Positions 27,191-37,261 are shown, counted from the stretch's first letter. The stretch: 64,000 nucleotides of DNA from Aquirufa ecclesiirivi (GCF_011250515.1 NZ_JAANOP010000001.1:702417-766416); one strand, 5' to 3'. Translations and numbers: made by a program. Notes: generated by a model not told the origin, from the letters alone.

Positions 27191-29394
27191 TAAAACTTCT
27201 GCCTATTTACCGCCTTTGCCTTAGCCACGGAAAATGCAGTAGCATGGGTTTGGTATAAAGCTGGATCTAATTTTTTCAAACGAGCCATAGCTTCTTCTGC
27301 ATAGCTTATTTCCCCTTGTTGGAATGCCTCATTGATAAATATAGGATAAAACTCAGCTTGCTCCTCATTCCATTGGACTGCTGCCAAACTAGCCTGATAG
27401 GCTTCTTGGTGCTTATTGGCTTGATGCAATAAAGGAAGAGCTTGCTTCAAAATACCCACGCTAAATGGATAATTTTGAATGGCCGATCTAGCTTGTGAAA
27501 CGTTTTCCAGTTGAACCTTGGCTTTAACTTCCAATAGTTGCTGTTTCCAATGGTGTAAAATTAACAGGTATTCTTGTGCTTTCGTTTCATTTTCTCTTTG
27601 AACCAACAGGTCTAATTTATTTAATGCCCGTAAAGGTTGTTGGTGATAAAAATCCTGCCATGCATCAAGGAAGGCAATTTCTGGAAATTTTTGTAACCAA
27701 TTAGGGTCATTTATCCATGTTTGTATTGGATAAACGGTCGACTGCCCTTTGAAATATAGGCTACTGTTATAGATGTAAGCAAAATCCCTCACATCGAGTT
27801 GAAAATCCAATGCTTCTTGTTTGTAATCAGCGGGTAATGCTTGTTTTTTCTGCCAAAGAAGGGCTAGTAAATTACTTTTAACGGCACGGTCAGAACTTGT
27901 TGACCAAAGGGCTATTTCATTTTTCTGGACGATTTTACTTCCATGATGCACATCAAAATACAATAAATTTGCCCAAGTAATCGGAGTTTTGGGAGCTAAT
28001 TCTTTGGCCATGACGGCAAAATAAGCTGCGGAATCAAGCTGTTTTAATTGTTCATATACACGACTTAATTGAGTCGCAATTTGAGCGCTTTCTGGAAATA
28101 ATTGGTGTGCTTTTTTGAGTGTAAATAAAGATTCAAACCATTGGTTTTCATTTCCATAGATATTAGCCAAAGCCACAAAATTTTTCTCTTGTGGATATTT
28201 AATTTGACTAGTTTGTAAATAATAAGCTTGTTTCTCGATATCACCAGCATCTTGTGATATTCTAGCTAGACTCAAATTGCTTTTTTGATTCAATTTACTG
28301 TGAATCATGGCATTCTTATAGGCCATTTCCTCCAGCATTCGACCTCCTCCAACATGTTCTGCATCGCCTTGTTCATTGTAATATGCAGCCACCATTTGAT
28401 GCCAAGCAGTCCCTTGTCGAGCGAAAACCCAAGAAACACATAGAATAAATACTCCAATTTGAATTAAATAAATGGGGATGAAATGAGCCTTATGTATGAC
28501 TTTATAGATGGCTAAGTTTTGTTGGATAGGCTCTTTGAAATTAGTCCAAAGAAAAACGGGAAAGAGTAATGTCATGGCCATGTGCGTCATAATGCCCCAG
28601 CTTTCTATCGCCCGAATACCTACTTCATTATTATTCCATAAAAAGGGAATCAAAATCGAATGACTTAGTAAAAATAAGGCAGCAAATAATTTTTGTTGGG
28701 ATTTGTCTTCCAGTCGAAGACTTCGAAACATACCTAGGGCAAAACTAATTTCTAAAATAATAAATGCAGGGACATATAAAGTAGATGTCCAATAGCCCCA
28801 TAGGTTTCCCATACTTAGGATCAGGTTGACCAAATAAAAGAGCAATAAGCCTACAAACTTTCTTTGACTTGAAGCTTTGTCGGGGCCATGCGAAATTTCT
28901 AACATAAAAGAAGGTAGGGAAGAACTGCTTAGGATGCAGAGCCATGTTACAGCAATACCGGAGATAATTATCAAAGGACTATGCAAAAAGCCAAACCATT
29001 CCATTGGGCTTAGTTCCATATTTCTCCAAAAAATAATGCCACACCAAACTAATATACCTAAAAGGATTTGCCGCCAATTTACCTTGGCCCATGATTGAAG
29101 GAATTGTCCTAAAAGTGTCAAGCCAAAAATTGCCAAGAAAGCACCCACTACGATGGGCCAAAATACAGGGGCGATTAATTTTACATAGTAATGTTGACGT
29201 ACGAGAAAAATGGAGGACTGAGTCGTGTTATTGGATTCTGGGAATAAAGAGATGCTCTGAGGGATTAACTCACTGACTTCTTCCCATGCTAAACCCTCTA
29301 TTCCGCCCCAAACGTATATTCCTAGGCAAAAGAGACCTATTAGGGAAGAAAAGATAAACCAGATGGTGGGTATTTGATCAATTCGCTGTTTCAT
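27190..29394 (-). CDS. Multi-pass membrane protein with TPR-like C-terminus
   Basis: About 734 residues. I use the ATG at 29394 (MKQRIDQIPT); an upstream start at 29415 is possible. The first about 330 residues contain roughly nine membrane helices. The C-terminal about 400 residues are helical TPR-like repeats (for example NFVALANIYGNENQWFESLFTLKKAHQLFPESAQIATQLSRVYEQLKQLDSAAYFAVMAKELAP). I do not recognise a named family. The layout resembles Bacteroidota membrane proteins that hold periplasmic TPR scaffolds. No enzyme motif is visible. Confidence 0.6.
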   Translation of the reverse strand: MKQRIDQIPTIWFIFSSLIGLFCLGIYVWGGIEGLAWEEVSELIPQSISLFPESNNTTQSSIFLVRQHYYVKLIAPVFWPIVVGAFLAIFGLTLLGQFLQSWAKVNWRQILLGILVWCGIIFWRNMELSPMEWFGFLHSPLIIISGIAVTWLCILSSSSLPSFMLEISHGPDKASSQRKFVGLLLFYLVNLILSMGNLWGYWTSTLYVPAFIILEISFALGMFRSLRLEDKSQQKLFAALFLLSHSILIPFLWNNNEVGIRAIESWGIMTHMAMTLLFPVFLWTNFKEPIQQNLAIYKVIHKAHFIPIYLIQIGVFILCVSWVFARQGTAWHQMVAAYYNEQGDAEHVGGGRMLEEMAYKNAMIHSKLNQKSNLSLARISQDAGDIEKQAYYLQTSQIKYPQEKNFVALANIYGNENQWFESLFTLKKAHQLFPESAQIATQLSRVYEQLKQLDSAAYFAVMAKELAPKTPITWANLLYFDVHHGSKIVQKNEIALWSTSSDRAVKSNLLALLWQKKQALPADYKQEALDFQLDVRDFAYIYNSSLYFKGQSTVYPIQTWINDPNWLQKFPEIAFLDAWQDFYHQQPLRALNKLDLLVQRENETKAQEYLLILHHWKQQLLEVKAKVQLENVSQARSAIQNYPFSVGILKQALPLLHQANKHQEAYQASLAAVQWNEEQAEFYPIFINEAFQQGEISYAEEAMARLKKLDPALYQTHATAFSVAKAKAVNRQKF

Positions 29395-29509
29395 GCATGG
29401 GATAAAAATAGGCAACGGCTATATAACGTAAATTTCTGCATAAACTTTAATTCATTCAAAGAAAAGGGCGGATATCGACAAAAAATAGCAAAAAAATACA
29501 AACTTCGGT

Positions 29510-29540
29510 TTTGCTAATTGGAATTTACCGACTAATTTTG
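29510..29540 (+). promoter_or_regulatory. atpDC promoter
   Basis: TTTG (29510-29513), a 19-bp spacer and TAATTTTG (29533-29540), a full match to the Bacteroidota consensus, about 70 nt before atpD. Confidence 0.8.
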
Positions 29541-29590
29541 CAATCCGAATGTCAATAGCATTCGATTCAATAACAATTCTTAGTTTTTAA

Positions 29591-31129
<1,539 letters not shown>

Positions 31130-31138
31130 AAAATAGAT

Positions 31139-31369
31139 ATGTTTGTAGAAATTATTACACCCGACCGTAAAGTGTTTTCCGCAGAGGCTTCTGTGGTAAC
31201 TTTACCTGGCGTTAATGGTTCCTTTCAAATTTTGAATGATCACGCAGCTTTAGTTAGTACTTTGAAAAAAGGATTGCTAACTGCCGATAAAGAATCATTT
31301 GAAATTGAGGGAGGAGTTGTGGAAGTATTAAATAATAAAGTGCTTATCCTTGCAGAAGGCGTTAATTAA
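31139..31369 (+). CDS. atpC: ATP synthase F1 subunit epsilon, short form
   Basis: A 76-residue protein covering only the N-terminal beta-sandwich (VEIITPDRKVFSAEASVVTLPGVNGSFQILNDHAALVSTLKKG). The C-terminal helical hairpin that inhibits ATP hydrolysis in many bacteria is missing, as is common in Bacteroidota. It joins the beta subunit to the central stalk. Confidence 0.93.
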   Translation: MFVEIITPDRKVFSAEASVVTLPGVNGSFQILNDHAALVSTLKKGLLTADKESFEIEGGVVEVLNNKVLILAEGVN

Positions 31370-31373
31370 TTCC

Positions 31374-31910
31374 ATGAAAAACTTAGCCATTGTTTTGTTT
31401 GCTGTAGTCCTTTTAAGTAGTTGTTCACAACAGGCTTATTTGACTGGATCTTTGATGACCTTAATCAAAGAAAACCAACTTCCTTTAGAGAAGATTCAGT
31501 TCTACAATGACAATGCCCTTTTTCTGGAAAGAGAATTAAATGCATCTGATGCCAATGTTAAATCTGGGAAAATTATTTTAATCAATGGTAAGTCAATCAA
31601 CCGTGTAACATTAGAACAACAGACACCTGGAGTTTTAGTGAAGCAAGCCAACGATCAATTATTAATTTCCTTTGAGGCAGGAGCTGGTGAAGAAAAAAGT
31701 TTACACTTCGGACCTGTAGTAGGTGAAAGAGGAGAGTATTATTACCAATTGGTTGATGATGCGGGAAGTCCTACTTTCTCTCGATTGAGTTATGATGGGA
31801 ACAAATACTTACTTTATAATAAAAAGAAGGTTCGTTTGATGATTATGAAGTCTTCATTCTCCGGTTTAAAGGTTAATAGTAAAAGAATGCGAGGTAATCG
31901 TGTGAGATAA
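31374..31910 (+). CDS. Predicted lipoprotein downstream of atpC
   Basis: A 178-residue protein starting MKNLAIVLFAVVLLSSC with a lipobox, so probably membrane-anchored in the periplasm. The rest is beta-rich (IQFYNDNALFLERELN, EEKSLHFGPVVGERGEYYYQLV) and ends in a basic tail. I recognise no family. The start 4 bp after the atpC stop suggests co-expression with ATP synthase. The ATG at 31374 is chosen because it begins the signal peptide. Confidence 0.7.
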   Translation: MKNLAIVLFAVVLLSSCSQQAYLTGSLMTLIKENQLPLEKIQFYNDNALFLERELNASDANVKSGKIILINGKSINRVTLEQQTPGVLVKQANDQLLISFEAGAGEEKSLHFGPVVGERGEYYYQLVDDAGSPTFSRLSYDGNKYLLYNKKKVRLMIMKSSFSGLKVNSKRMRGNRVR

Positions 31911-31932
31911 TCAGAAATATTTAGGAATTTTG

Positions 31933-31963
31933 AAAATAGGATGCTTGCATCCTATTTTTTTTT
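31933..31963 (+). terminator. Terminator of the atpDC-lipoprotein unit
   Basis: A perfect 12-bp stem (AAAATAGGATGC / GCATCCTATTTT, 2-nt loop) continues into a run of nine T residues. Its tip carries ATGCTTGCAT, the same 10-bp palindrome found in front of the marR gene. Confidence 0.9.
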
Positions 31964-31982
31964 GTCCCATTTTTACATAAAG

Positions 31983-31996
31983 GTATGCAAGCATAC
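31983..31996 (+). promoter_or_regulatory. Candidate MarR operator
   Basis: GTATGC-AA-GCATAC is a perfect inverted repeat 18 bp before the marR start, where autoregulating MarR proteins bind. Its core ATGCAAGCAT is the complement of the core in the upstream terminator, 44 bp away centre to centre. Confidence 0.5.
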
Positions 31997-32014
31997 TAAA
32001 TTAATTTCTTGATC

Positions 32015-32473
32015 ATGAAAGCAGAAAGTACCTTTGATTTCCAGATTAAATCAGCCTGGTATGCCATCAGCCGTATGTATAATACCTATGCTACACAATT
32101 TGATATGTCCATGGCCATAGGTTATGTGTTATTACATATCGATAAAGATGGAACTCCTGCCACTAAAATTGCACCAGCGCTTGGTCTGGAAGCCCGAAGT
32201 TTGACGCGGATGCTGAAAACATTGGAAGATAAAAAATGGATACGACGAGAGACTAATTATGCCGACAAGCGCGTTGTTAAGATATTTTTAACGGATTTAG
32301 GAAAGAAGAAAAGAGATGTGGCTAAGCAAGGCGTTATATTATTTAATGAAAAGCTCTTTGAACGAATTGGAACAGAGCAGGCGCAGGAGTTCTTTAAGGT
32401 GATACAATCTATTAATCAGTTTTTGGAGGAAGATGCTACTGAAATCCTACAAACACTGAATCATAAATCATAA
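32015..32473 (+). CDS. MarR family transcriptional regulator
   Basis: A 152-residue winged-helix regulator. The recognition region is ATKIAPALGLEARSLTRMLKTLEDKKWIRRETNYADKRVVKIFLTDLG, with the wing D-K-R motif. I start at the ATG at 32015 rather than a TTG at 32009. The next gene, 60 bp downstream, is an acyl-CoA dehydrogenase, so it may control fatty-acid degradation; this is inferred from adjacency. Confidence 0.88.
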   Translation: MKAESTFDFQIKSAWYAISRMYNTYATQFDMSMAIGYVLLHIDKDGTPATKIAPALGLEARSLTRMLKTLEDKKWIRRETNYADKRVVKIFLTDLGKKKRDVAKQGVILFNEKLFERIGTEQAQEFFKVIQSINQFLEEDATEILQTLNHKS

Positions 32474-32533
32474 TTACACTCATCAACAAATTTCAAACCA
32501 CATTACATTCATCAACAATTAAAATTTGAGACT

Positions 32534-34324
32534 ATGGCTACGAACAAAACAATGAAAGGGGGAGAGTTTTTAATTCGCCCACTCTTACCTGAGGAATTAT
32601 TTATTCCTGAGGAGTTTTCAGAGGAGCAAAAGATGATAGGTCAGACTTGTATTGACTTCATCAAGACAGAGATTCAACCTCGGTTAGAAGAAATGGATGG
32701 AGCCAAAGATAGTTCTGTCATGGTGGACATGATGGACAAAGCGGGTAATTTAGGCTTATTAGGAACTTCTGTACCTGAAGAGTATGGTGGATTTGGGATG
32801 GATTTTAATACTTCCATGTTAGTTGCAGAAGCTTGCGGATCAGGACATTCTTTTGCTGTGGCATTATCGGCACATACAGGCATAGGAACCTTACCTATTT
32901 TGTATTATGGTACAGAGGCACAAAAACAACACTATTTACCAAAGCTGGCTTCCGGTGAGTGGAAAGCTGCTTATTGTTTGACAGAACCAGATTCAGGTTC
33001 AGATGCTAATGCTGCCAAATCCAAAGCTGTATTATCAGAGGATGGAACCCATTATTTGATTACTGGTCAAAAAATGTGGATTACCAATGGCGGATTTGCG
33101 GATGTATTCATCGTTTTTGCCAAAATAGCAGATGATAAAAACTTGACGGCTTTCATTGTAGAGAAAAGTTTTGGCGGAATTACCATGAATGAGGAGGAAC
33201 GTAAAATGGGAATTAAAGGTAGTTCCACCCGTCAAATCTTTTTTAATGATTGTCCAGTTCCAATAGAAAACTTGCTGTTCAAACGTGAAGGAGGGTTTAA
33301 AATTGCTGTTAATATATTAAATATCGGTCGTATTAAACTAGCTGCTGCCGTGATTGGTGCAGGAAAACGAGTGGTTGATCAGGCAGTACAATATGCCAAT
33401 GACCGTAAGCAATTTGGGCAATCCTTACATCAGTTTGGTGCTATTAAATATAAGATTGCTGAAATGATTGTGAAAAATTATGCCAGTGAATCAGCTTGTT
33501 ATCGAGTAGGACAAAATATTGACGATACCATTTCTGAGTTAAAGGCAGCAGGAATGAGTGATTCCGAAGCTAAATTAAAGGGAGTAGAACAATTTGCAAT
33601 AGAATGCGCCTTATTGAAAGTGCATGGTTCGGAAACCTTAGATTATTCTGTAGATGAAGGCGTTCAAATTTATGGAGGGATGGGATTTTCGGCTGAGGCT
33701 CCTATGGATAGAGCTTATCGGGACTCTAGAATCAACCGCATTTTTGAAGGAACGAATGAGATTAATCGATTACTAGCAGTAGGTACTGTTATCAAGCGGG
33801 CCATGAAAGGCGAGCTAGATATTATGACGGCAGCTATGGCTGTTGGTAAGGAGATTTTAGGTGTGCCAGATTTTTCTACTTCGGTACCAGATGGTGTTTT
33901 CGGAAAGGAATACAAAGTGATTGCAAATTTGAAGAAAGCCTTGTTAATGTCTGCTGGAGGTGCTTTGCAGAAGTATACTGCCGAAATCGAGCAAGAGCAA
34001 GAAATCTTAATGTCTTTGGCTGATATGATGATTGAAATTTATGTTGCGGAGTCTGTTTTAGTACGAGTGGATAAATTAATTCAACAATCTGGCGTGGCTG
34101 GCAATGAAATTGCCAAAGAATGCGCCTTGGTTTACTTGCACGAAGCAGTAGATAAAATTCATCATCATGGGAAGGAAGTAATTACTGGTTTTGCTACAGG
34201 AGATGAGTTAAACGTTATGTTAATGGGATTGAAGCGCTTTACCAAAATCGATCCTAAAAATTTGAAAGAGGCTAGACGTAAAATTGCAGAGGCAGCTATT
34301 CTTAAAATGGGCTATATTTTTTAA
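32534..34324 (+). CDS. Acyl-CoA dehydrogenase (VLCAD/ACAD9-like)
   Basis: A 596-residue flavoenzyme of fatty-acid beta-oxidation. Seen are the FAD-binding segments CLTEPDSGSDANAAKSKA and MWITNGGFADVFIVFAK, YANDRKQFGQSLHQFGAIKYKIAEM, and VQIYGGMGFSAEAPMDRAYRDSRINRIFEGTNEINRLL with the catalytic region. The C-terminus has about 180 extra helical residues, as in very-long-chain dehydrogenases. Substrate length is inferred from this architecture. It is probably co-regulated by the upstream MarR protein. Confidence 0.9.
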   Translation: MATNKTMKGGEFLIRPLLPEELFIPEEFSEEQKMIGQTCIDFIKTEIQPRLEEMDGAKDSSVMVDMMDKAGNLGLLGTSVPEEYGGFGMDFNTSMLVAEACGSGHSFAVALSAHTGIGTLPILYYGTEAQKQHYLPKLASGEWKAAYCLTEPDSGSDANAAKSKAVLSEDGTHYLITGQKMWITNGGFADVFIVFAKIADDKNLTAFIVEKSFGGITMNEEERKMGIKGSSTRQIFFNDCPVPIENLLFKREGGFKIAVNILNIGRIKLAAAVIGAGKRVVDQAVQYANDRKQFGQSLHQFGAIKYKIAEMIVKNYASESACYRVGQNIDDTISELKAAGMSDSEAKLKGVEQFAIECALLKVHGSETLDYSVDEGVQIYGGMGFSAEAPMDRAYRDSRINRIFEGTNEINRLLAVGTVIKRAMKGELDIMTAAMAVGKEILGVPDFSTSVPDGVFGKEYKVIANLKKALLMSAGGALQKYTAEIEQEQEILMSLADMMIEIYVAESVLVRVDKLIQQSGVAGNEIAKECALVYLHEAVDKIHHHGKEVITGFATGDELNVMLMGLKRFTKIDPKNLKEARRKIAEAAILKMGYIF

Positions 34325-34365
34325 AAAAAAATGGCAATAAGGACAAGATTTAGCGATATCATTCA

Positions 34366-34373
34366 TACTTTTG
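34366..34373 (+). promoter_or_regulatory. -7 element upstream of the OmpA-family gene
   Basis: TACTTTTG is an exact TAnnTTTG match 53 bp before the ATG at 34427. No clear -33 box was seen. Confidence 0.4.
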
Positions 34374-34426
34374 TGGCAATTATAGTTTAAACATTGAGTC
34401 ATTAACCCCCAAACCGAATCATCATT

Positions 34427-35326
34427 ATGAAAAAATTACTTTTAGTAATCGCTCTGATGCCGTTTTTCTTCTCTTGTGCGAGCAAAAAGAAAATTGCTGA
34501 TTTGCAATCACGTTTAACAGAACTACAAGCTAGTAGTGACCAATCGCTTGCTAAATCAAGAGCTGATCTTGCTGATTGTCAATCTTTAACAGCTAGTTTA
34601 CAAGCTGAGATTAAAAAGAGAGATGGTGAATTAGAAGCTAGAACTGCTTCATTGAAGAATTTGCAAGAGCAATTGGATTACATGAAGAGAACGAATACCA
34701 ATTTGTTGGATCGTTTATCTGATTTGTCAGTTATTAATAAGTCAGGTGCTGAAAGTATTCGTAAGTCATTGGATGCTTTGAATGAGCAAGGAAAGTATAT
34801 CAAGGATTTGAACTCGACTATCCAACGTAAGGATTCCATTAATTTATCATTGGTGATGAACTTGAAGCGCTCTTTAGCTGATGTAAATGATGAAGATGTA
34901 ACTGTTGAAGTGAAAAAAGGTGTTGTTTATATCTCTATTTCTGACAAGTTAATGTTTGCATCTGGTAGTTCTGTGATTAACTCTAAGGCGGAAGCTGTGT
35001 TAGCTAAAGTAGCGAAGGTAATCAATGATCATAAAGATTTAGATATCTTAGTTGAAGGACATACTGATAGTGTACCTATCTCAACAGATTGTATCAAAGA
35101 TAACTGGGATTTAAGTGCTAAGCGTGCTACTTCAGTGGTTCGTTTACTACAAACTAGATTCTCGGTAGATCCAGAGCGTATGACGGCTGGTGGACGTGGT
35201 GAGTTTGAGCCACAAGCGGAAAATAAGAGTAAGGATGGACGTAAGATGAATCGTCGTACTGAAATCATCGTAACTCCTAAATTAGATCAATTCTTCAATT
35301 TGTTAGCTCCTCCATCAGGAAAGTAA
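34427..35326 (+). CDS. OmpA family lipoprotein
   Basis: A 299-residue protein. The signal peptide ends in a lipobox (MPFFFSC). Residues about 22-130 are a coiled coil. The C-terminal OmpA domain binds peptidoglycan: KLMFASGSSVINSKAEAVLAKVAKVI, then DILVEGHTDSVPI, then NWDLSAKRATSVVRLL and GRGEFEPQAEN, with the conserved Asp and Arg of the diaminopimelate site. It likely links the outer membrane to the cell wall. It is a single-gene unit ending at the terminator at 35349. Confidence 0.9.
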   Translation: MKKLLLVIALMPFFFSCASKKKIADLQSRLTELQASSDQSLAKSRADLADCQSLTASLQAEIKKRDGELEARTASLKNLQEQLDYMKRTNTNLLDRLSDLSVINKSGAESIRKSLDALNEQGKYIKDLNSTIQRKDSINLSLVMNLKRSLADVNDEDVTVEVKKGVVYISISDKLMFASGSSVINSKAEAVLAKVAKVINDHKDLDILVEGHTDSVPISTDCIKDNWDLSAKRATSVVRLLQTRFSVDPERMTAGGRGEFEPQAENKSKDGRKMNRRTEIIVTPKLDQFFNLLAPPSGK

Positions 35327-35348
35327 TAAAATTAGATTATAAAGGAAA

Positions 35349-35373
35349 GGGCCTCATTTGAGGCCCTTTTTTT
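35349..35373 (+). terminator. Intrinsic terminator after the OmpA-family gene
   Basis: A perfect 8-bp stem GGGCCTCA/TGAGGCCC with a 2-nt loop and seven T residues. It also lies at the 3' end of the convergent LytTR gene. Confidence 0.92.
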
Positions 35374-35686
35374 ATGCGAAATGTTTTTTGACTAAGTCGA
35401 GTTTTCGACGAGAAATGGGTATATCATTTCCCAAAATGGTAGTCAGTGTATTGGTACCTTCAAAATTTTTGCCAGAAATATTCTCTCTATTTACTAAGTA
35501 CGATTTGTGTGCCCGCAAAAAGGGGTTCATTCGTAATTGAGATTCAAATTTCTTAAGCGTTTTGGCGATGGTAATTTGTTTTTTGTTCTTGAGAAATACG
35601 ATGCTGTAATTTCCCTTTCCTTCAATGAACACAATGTCGTCCACCGGGCATTGGTCAATGCTCGGCAATTTAATGTCTTTTTTCAT
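35372..35686 (-). CDS. Orphan LytTR DNA-binding protein
   Basis: A 104-residue protein that is only a LytTR domain: DDIVFIEGKGNYSIVFLKNKKQITIAKTLKKFESQL, then FLRAHKSYLVNRENI, then ISRRKLDLVKKHF. There is no receiver domain. LytTR proteins bind paired direct repeats in promoters. Its upstream region is the start of the large REP-like array, at 180 bp distance, so it has no nearby partner kinase. Confidence 0.85.
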   Translation of the reverse strand: MKKDIKLPSIDQCPVDDIVFIEGKGNYSIVFLKNKKQITIAKTLKKFESQLRMNPFLRAHKSYLVNRENISGKNFEGTNTLTTILGNDIPISRRKLDLVKKHFA

Positions 35687-35865
35687 AGGTTTATTATTAT
35701 TAAATAGGTAGCACGAATTTACTTAACAAACTGTGATTATCTGTCCTGCATTAATCTAACGGTGGATAATCATTTTAAGTGGTAATTCATTAATTTATTG
35801 GCATATGGTTAAAACTGTTTTGTCTAGGTTGATAGATTTTTAGCTGATGATGTGATAAATGAGAG

Positions 35866-36413
35866 GAGCCTTCGAGGGCCTCAGGTGCCTTCGAGAGCCT
35901 CAGGCACCATTGTTGTGAGGAATTAGGTTTATTGTTTGGTGCCTTCGAGAGCCTCAGGTACCATTGTTGTGGGGAATTAGGTTTATTGTTTGGTGCCTTC
36001 GGGAGCCTCAGGCACCATTGTTGTGAGGAATTTGGTTTATTATTTGGTGCCTTCGAGAGCCTCAGGTACCATTGTTGTGGTGAATTAGGTTTATTATTTG
36101 GTGTCTTCGGGAGCCTCAGGTGCCTTCGAGAGCCTCAGGCACCATTGATATGGGGAATTAGGTTTATAGTTTGGTGCCTTCGGGAGCCTCAGGCACCATT
36201 GTTGTGGGGAATTAGGTTTATAGTTTGGTGCCTTCGGGAGCCTCAGGCACCATTGTTGTGAGGAATTAGGTTTATTGTTTGGTGCCTTCGAGAGCCTCAG
36301 GTACCATTGTTGTGGTGAATTAGGTTTATTATTTGGTGTCTTCGGGAGCCTCAGGCACCATTGTTGTGGGGAATTAGGTTTATAGTTTGGTGCCTTCGGG
36401 ATCCTCAGGCACT
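35866..36413. repeat. REP-like tandem array 1 (54-bp unit, about 9 copies)
   Basis: Each unit carries GGTGCCTTCGAGAGCCTC followed by AGGCACC (or AGGTACC), a hairpin with a 7-bp stem that extends through GAG/CTC with a two-base bulge. A 30-bp spacer (CATTGTTGTGRGGAATTAGG and a T/A-rich tail) follows. Nine units are spaced by 54 bp, except where an extra 19-bp module is inserted (at the left edge and in the fifth unit, 73 bp). Units 3-4-5 and 7-8-9 share the same variants, so a block of three or four units has been duplicated. Open frames through it are artefacts of the repeat. Confidence 0.92.
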
Positions 36414-36484
36414 AGACTTTTGCTGGAGATGGATATATTAAGGATATAGTGCTCATAGGAGTTTTTTATTTCTTAAAGAGTCGA

Positions 36485-37062
36485 GGTTTTTCAAGATGGT
36501 TGAGGTTCTCGAAGGAGGCTGAGGTTCTCGAAGCCACCTACATTACGGTAGCTGTGACACCTTTTTAATGGTTCAGAAGTTCACACACTGATATGTTAGG
36601 TTGTAATGTGTTTGAAATCCTTGAAGTTGGTTGATGTTCTCGAAGCCACCTACATTACGGTAGCTGTGACACCTTTTTAATGGTTCAGAAGTACACACAC
36701 TGATATGCTAGATTGTTATGTGTTTGAAATCCTTGAAGTTGGTTGATGCTTGCGAAGGAGGCTGAGGTTCTCGAAGCCACCTACATTACGGTAGCTGTGA
36801 CACCTTTTAATGGTTCAGAAGTTCACACACTGATATGCTAGATTGTAATGTGTTTGAAATCCTTGAAGATGGTTGAGGCTCTCGAAGGTGGCTGAGGTTC
36901 TCGAAGCCACCTACATTACGGTAGCTGTGACACCTTTTTAATGGTTCAGAAGTTCACACACTGATATGCTAGATTGTAATGTGCTTGAAATCCTTGAAGA
37001 TGGTTGATGCTTGCGAAGATGGTTGAGGTTCTCGAAGGTGGCTGAGGTTCTCGAAGCCACCT
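36485..37062. repeat. REP-like tandem array 2 (112-150-bp unit, 5 hairpins)
   Basis: The hairpin GGTGGCTGAGGTTCTCG followed by AAGCCACC recurs with a conserved spacer of about 93 bp (CTACATTACGGTAGCTGTGA at its left end, AAATCCTTGAAG at its right end). AAGCCACC occurs at 36531, 36643, 36774, 36904 and 37054, so the spacings are 112, 131, 130 and 150 bp. The differences are multiples of a 19-bp module, CTGAGGTTCTCGAAGGNGG, which is present once, twice, twice and three times. This module is the complement of the module in array 1. Confidence 0.92.
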
Positions 37063-37068
37063 TAAATG

Positions 37069-37099
37069 AAAAAAGCAAACCATCAAGATTTGCTTTTTT
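37069..37099 (-). terminator. Terminator after tRNA-fMet
   Basis: On the minus strand AAAAAAGCAAA pairs with TTTGCTTTTTT across a 9-nt loop, just 3' of the tRNA. It separates the tRNA from the repeat array. Confidence 0.8.
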
Positions 37100-37104
37100 A
37101 CTTG

Positions 37105-37177
<73 letters not shown>

Positions 37178-37261
37178 ATATATCGGAGTGCAAAGATGCA
37201 GGGTTTTGTCGAGAAAAACAAGTATCTTTGTATTTTAATATTCATGCCTAAGTAATAGTGC

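Noticed and set aside
35932..36261. A 109-residue open frame through array 1 (FGAFESLRYHCCGELGLL repeats)
   Set aside because: It is the translation of a 54-bp non-coding repeat; the frame shifts where the 19-bp module is added, and no start or promoter fits.
35866..37062. Possible CRISPR array
   Set aside because: The spacers are near-identical copies and the units are palindromic tandem repeats; no cas genes are present.
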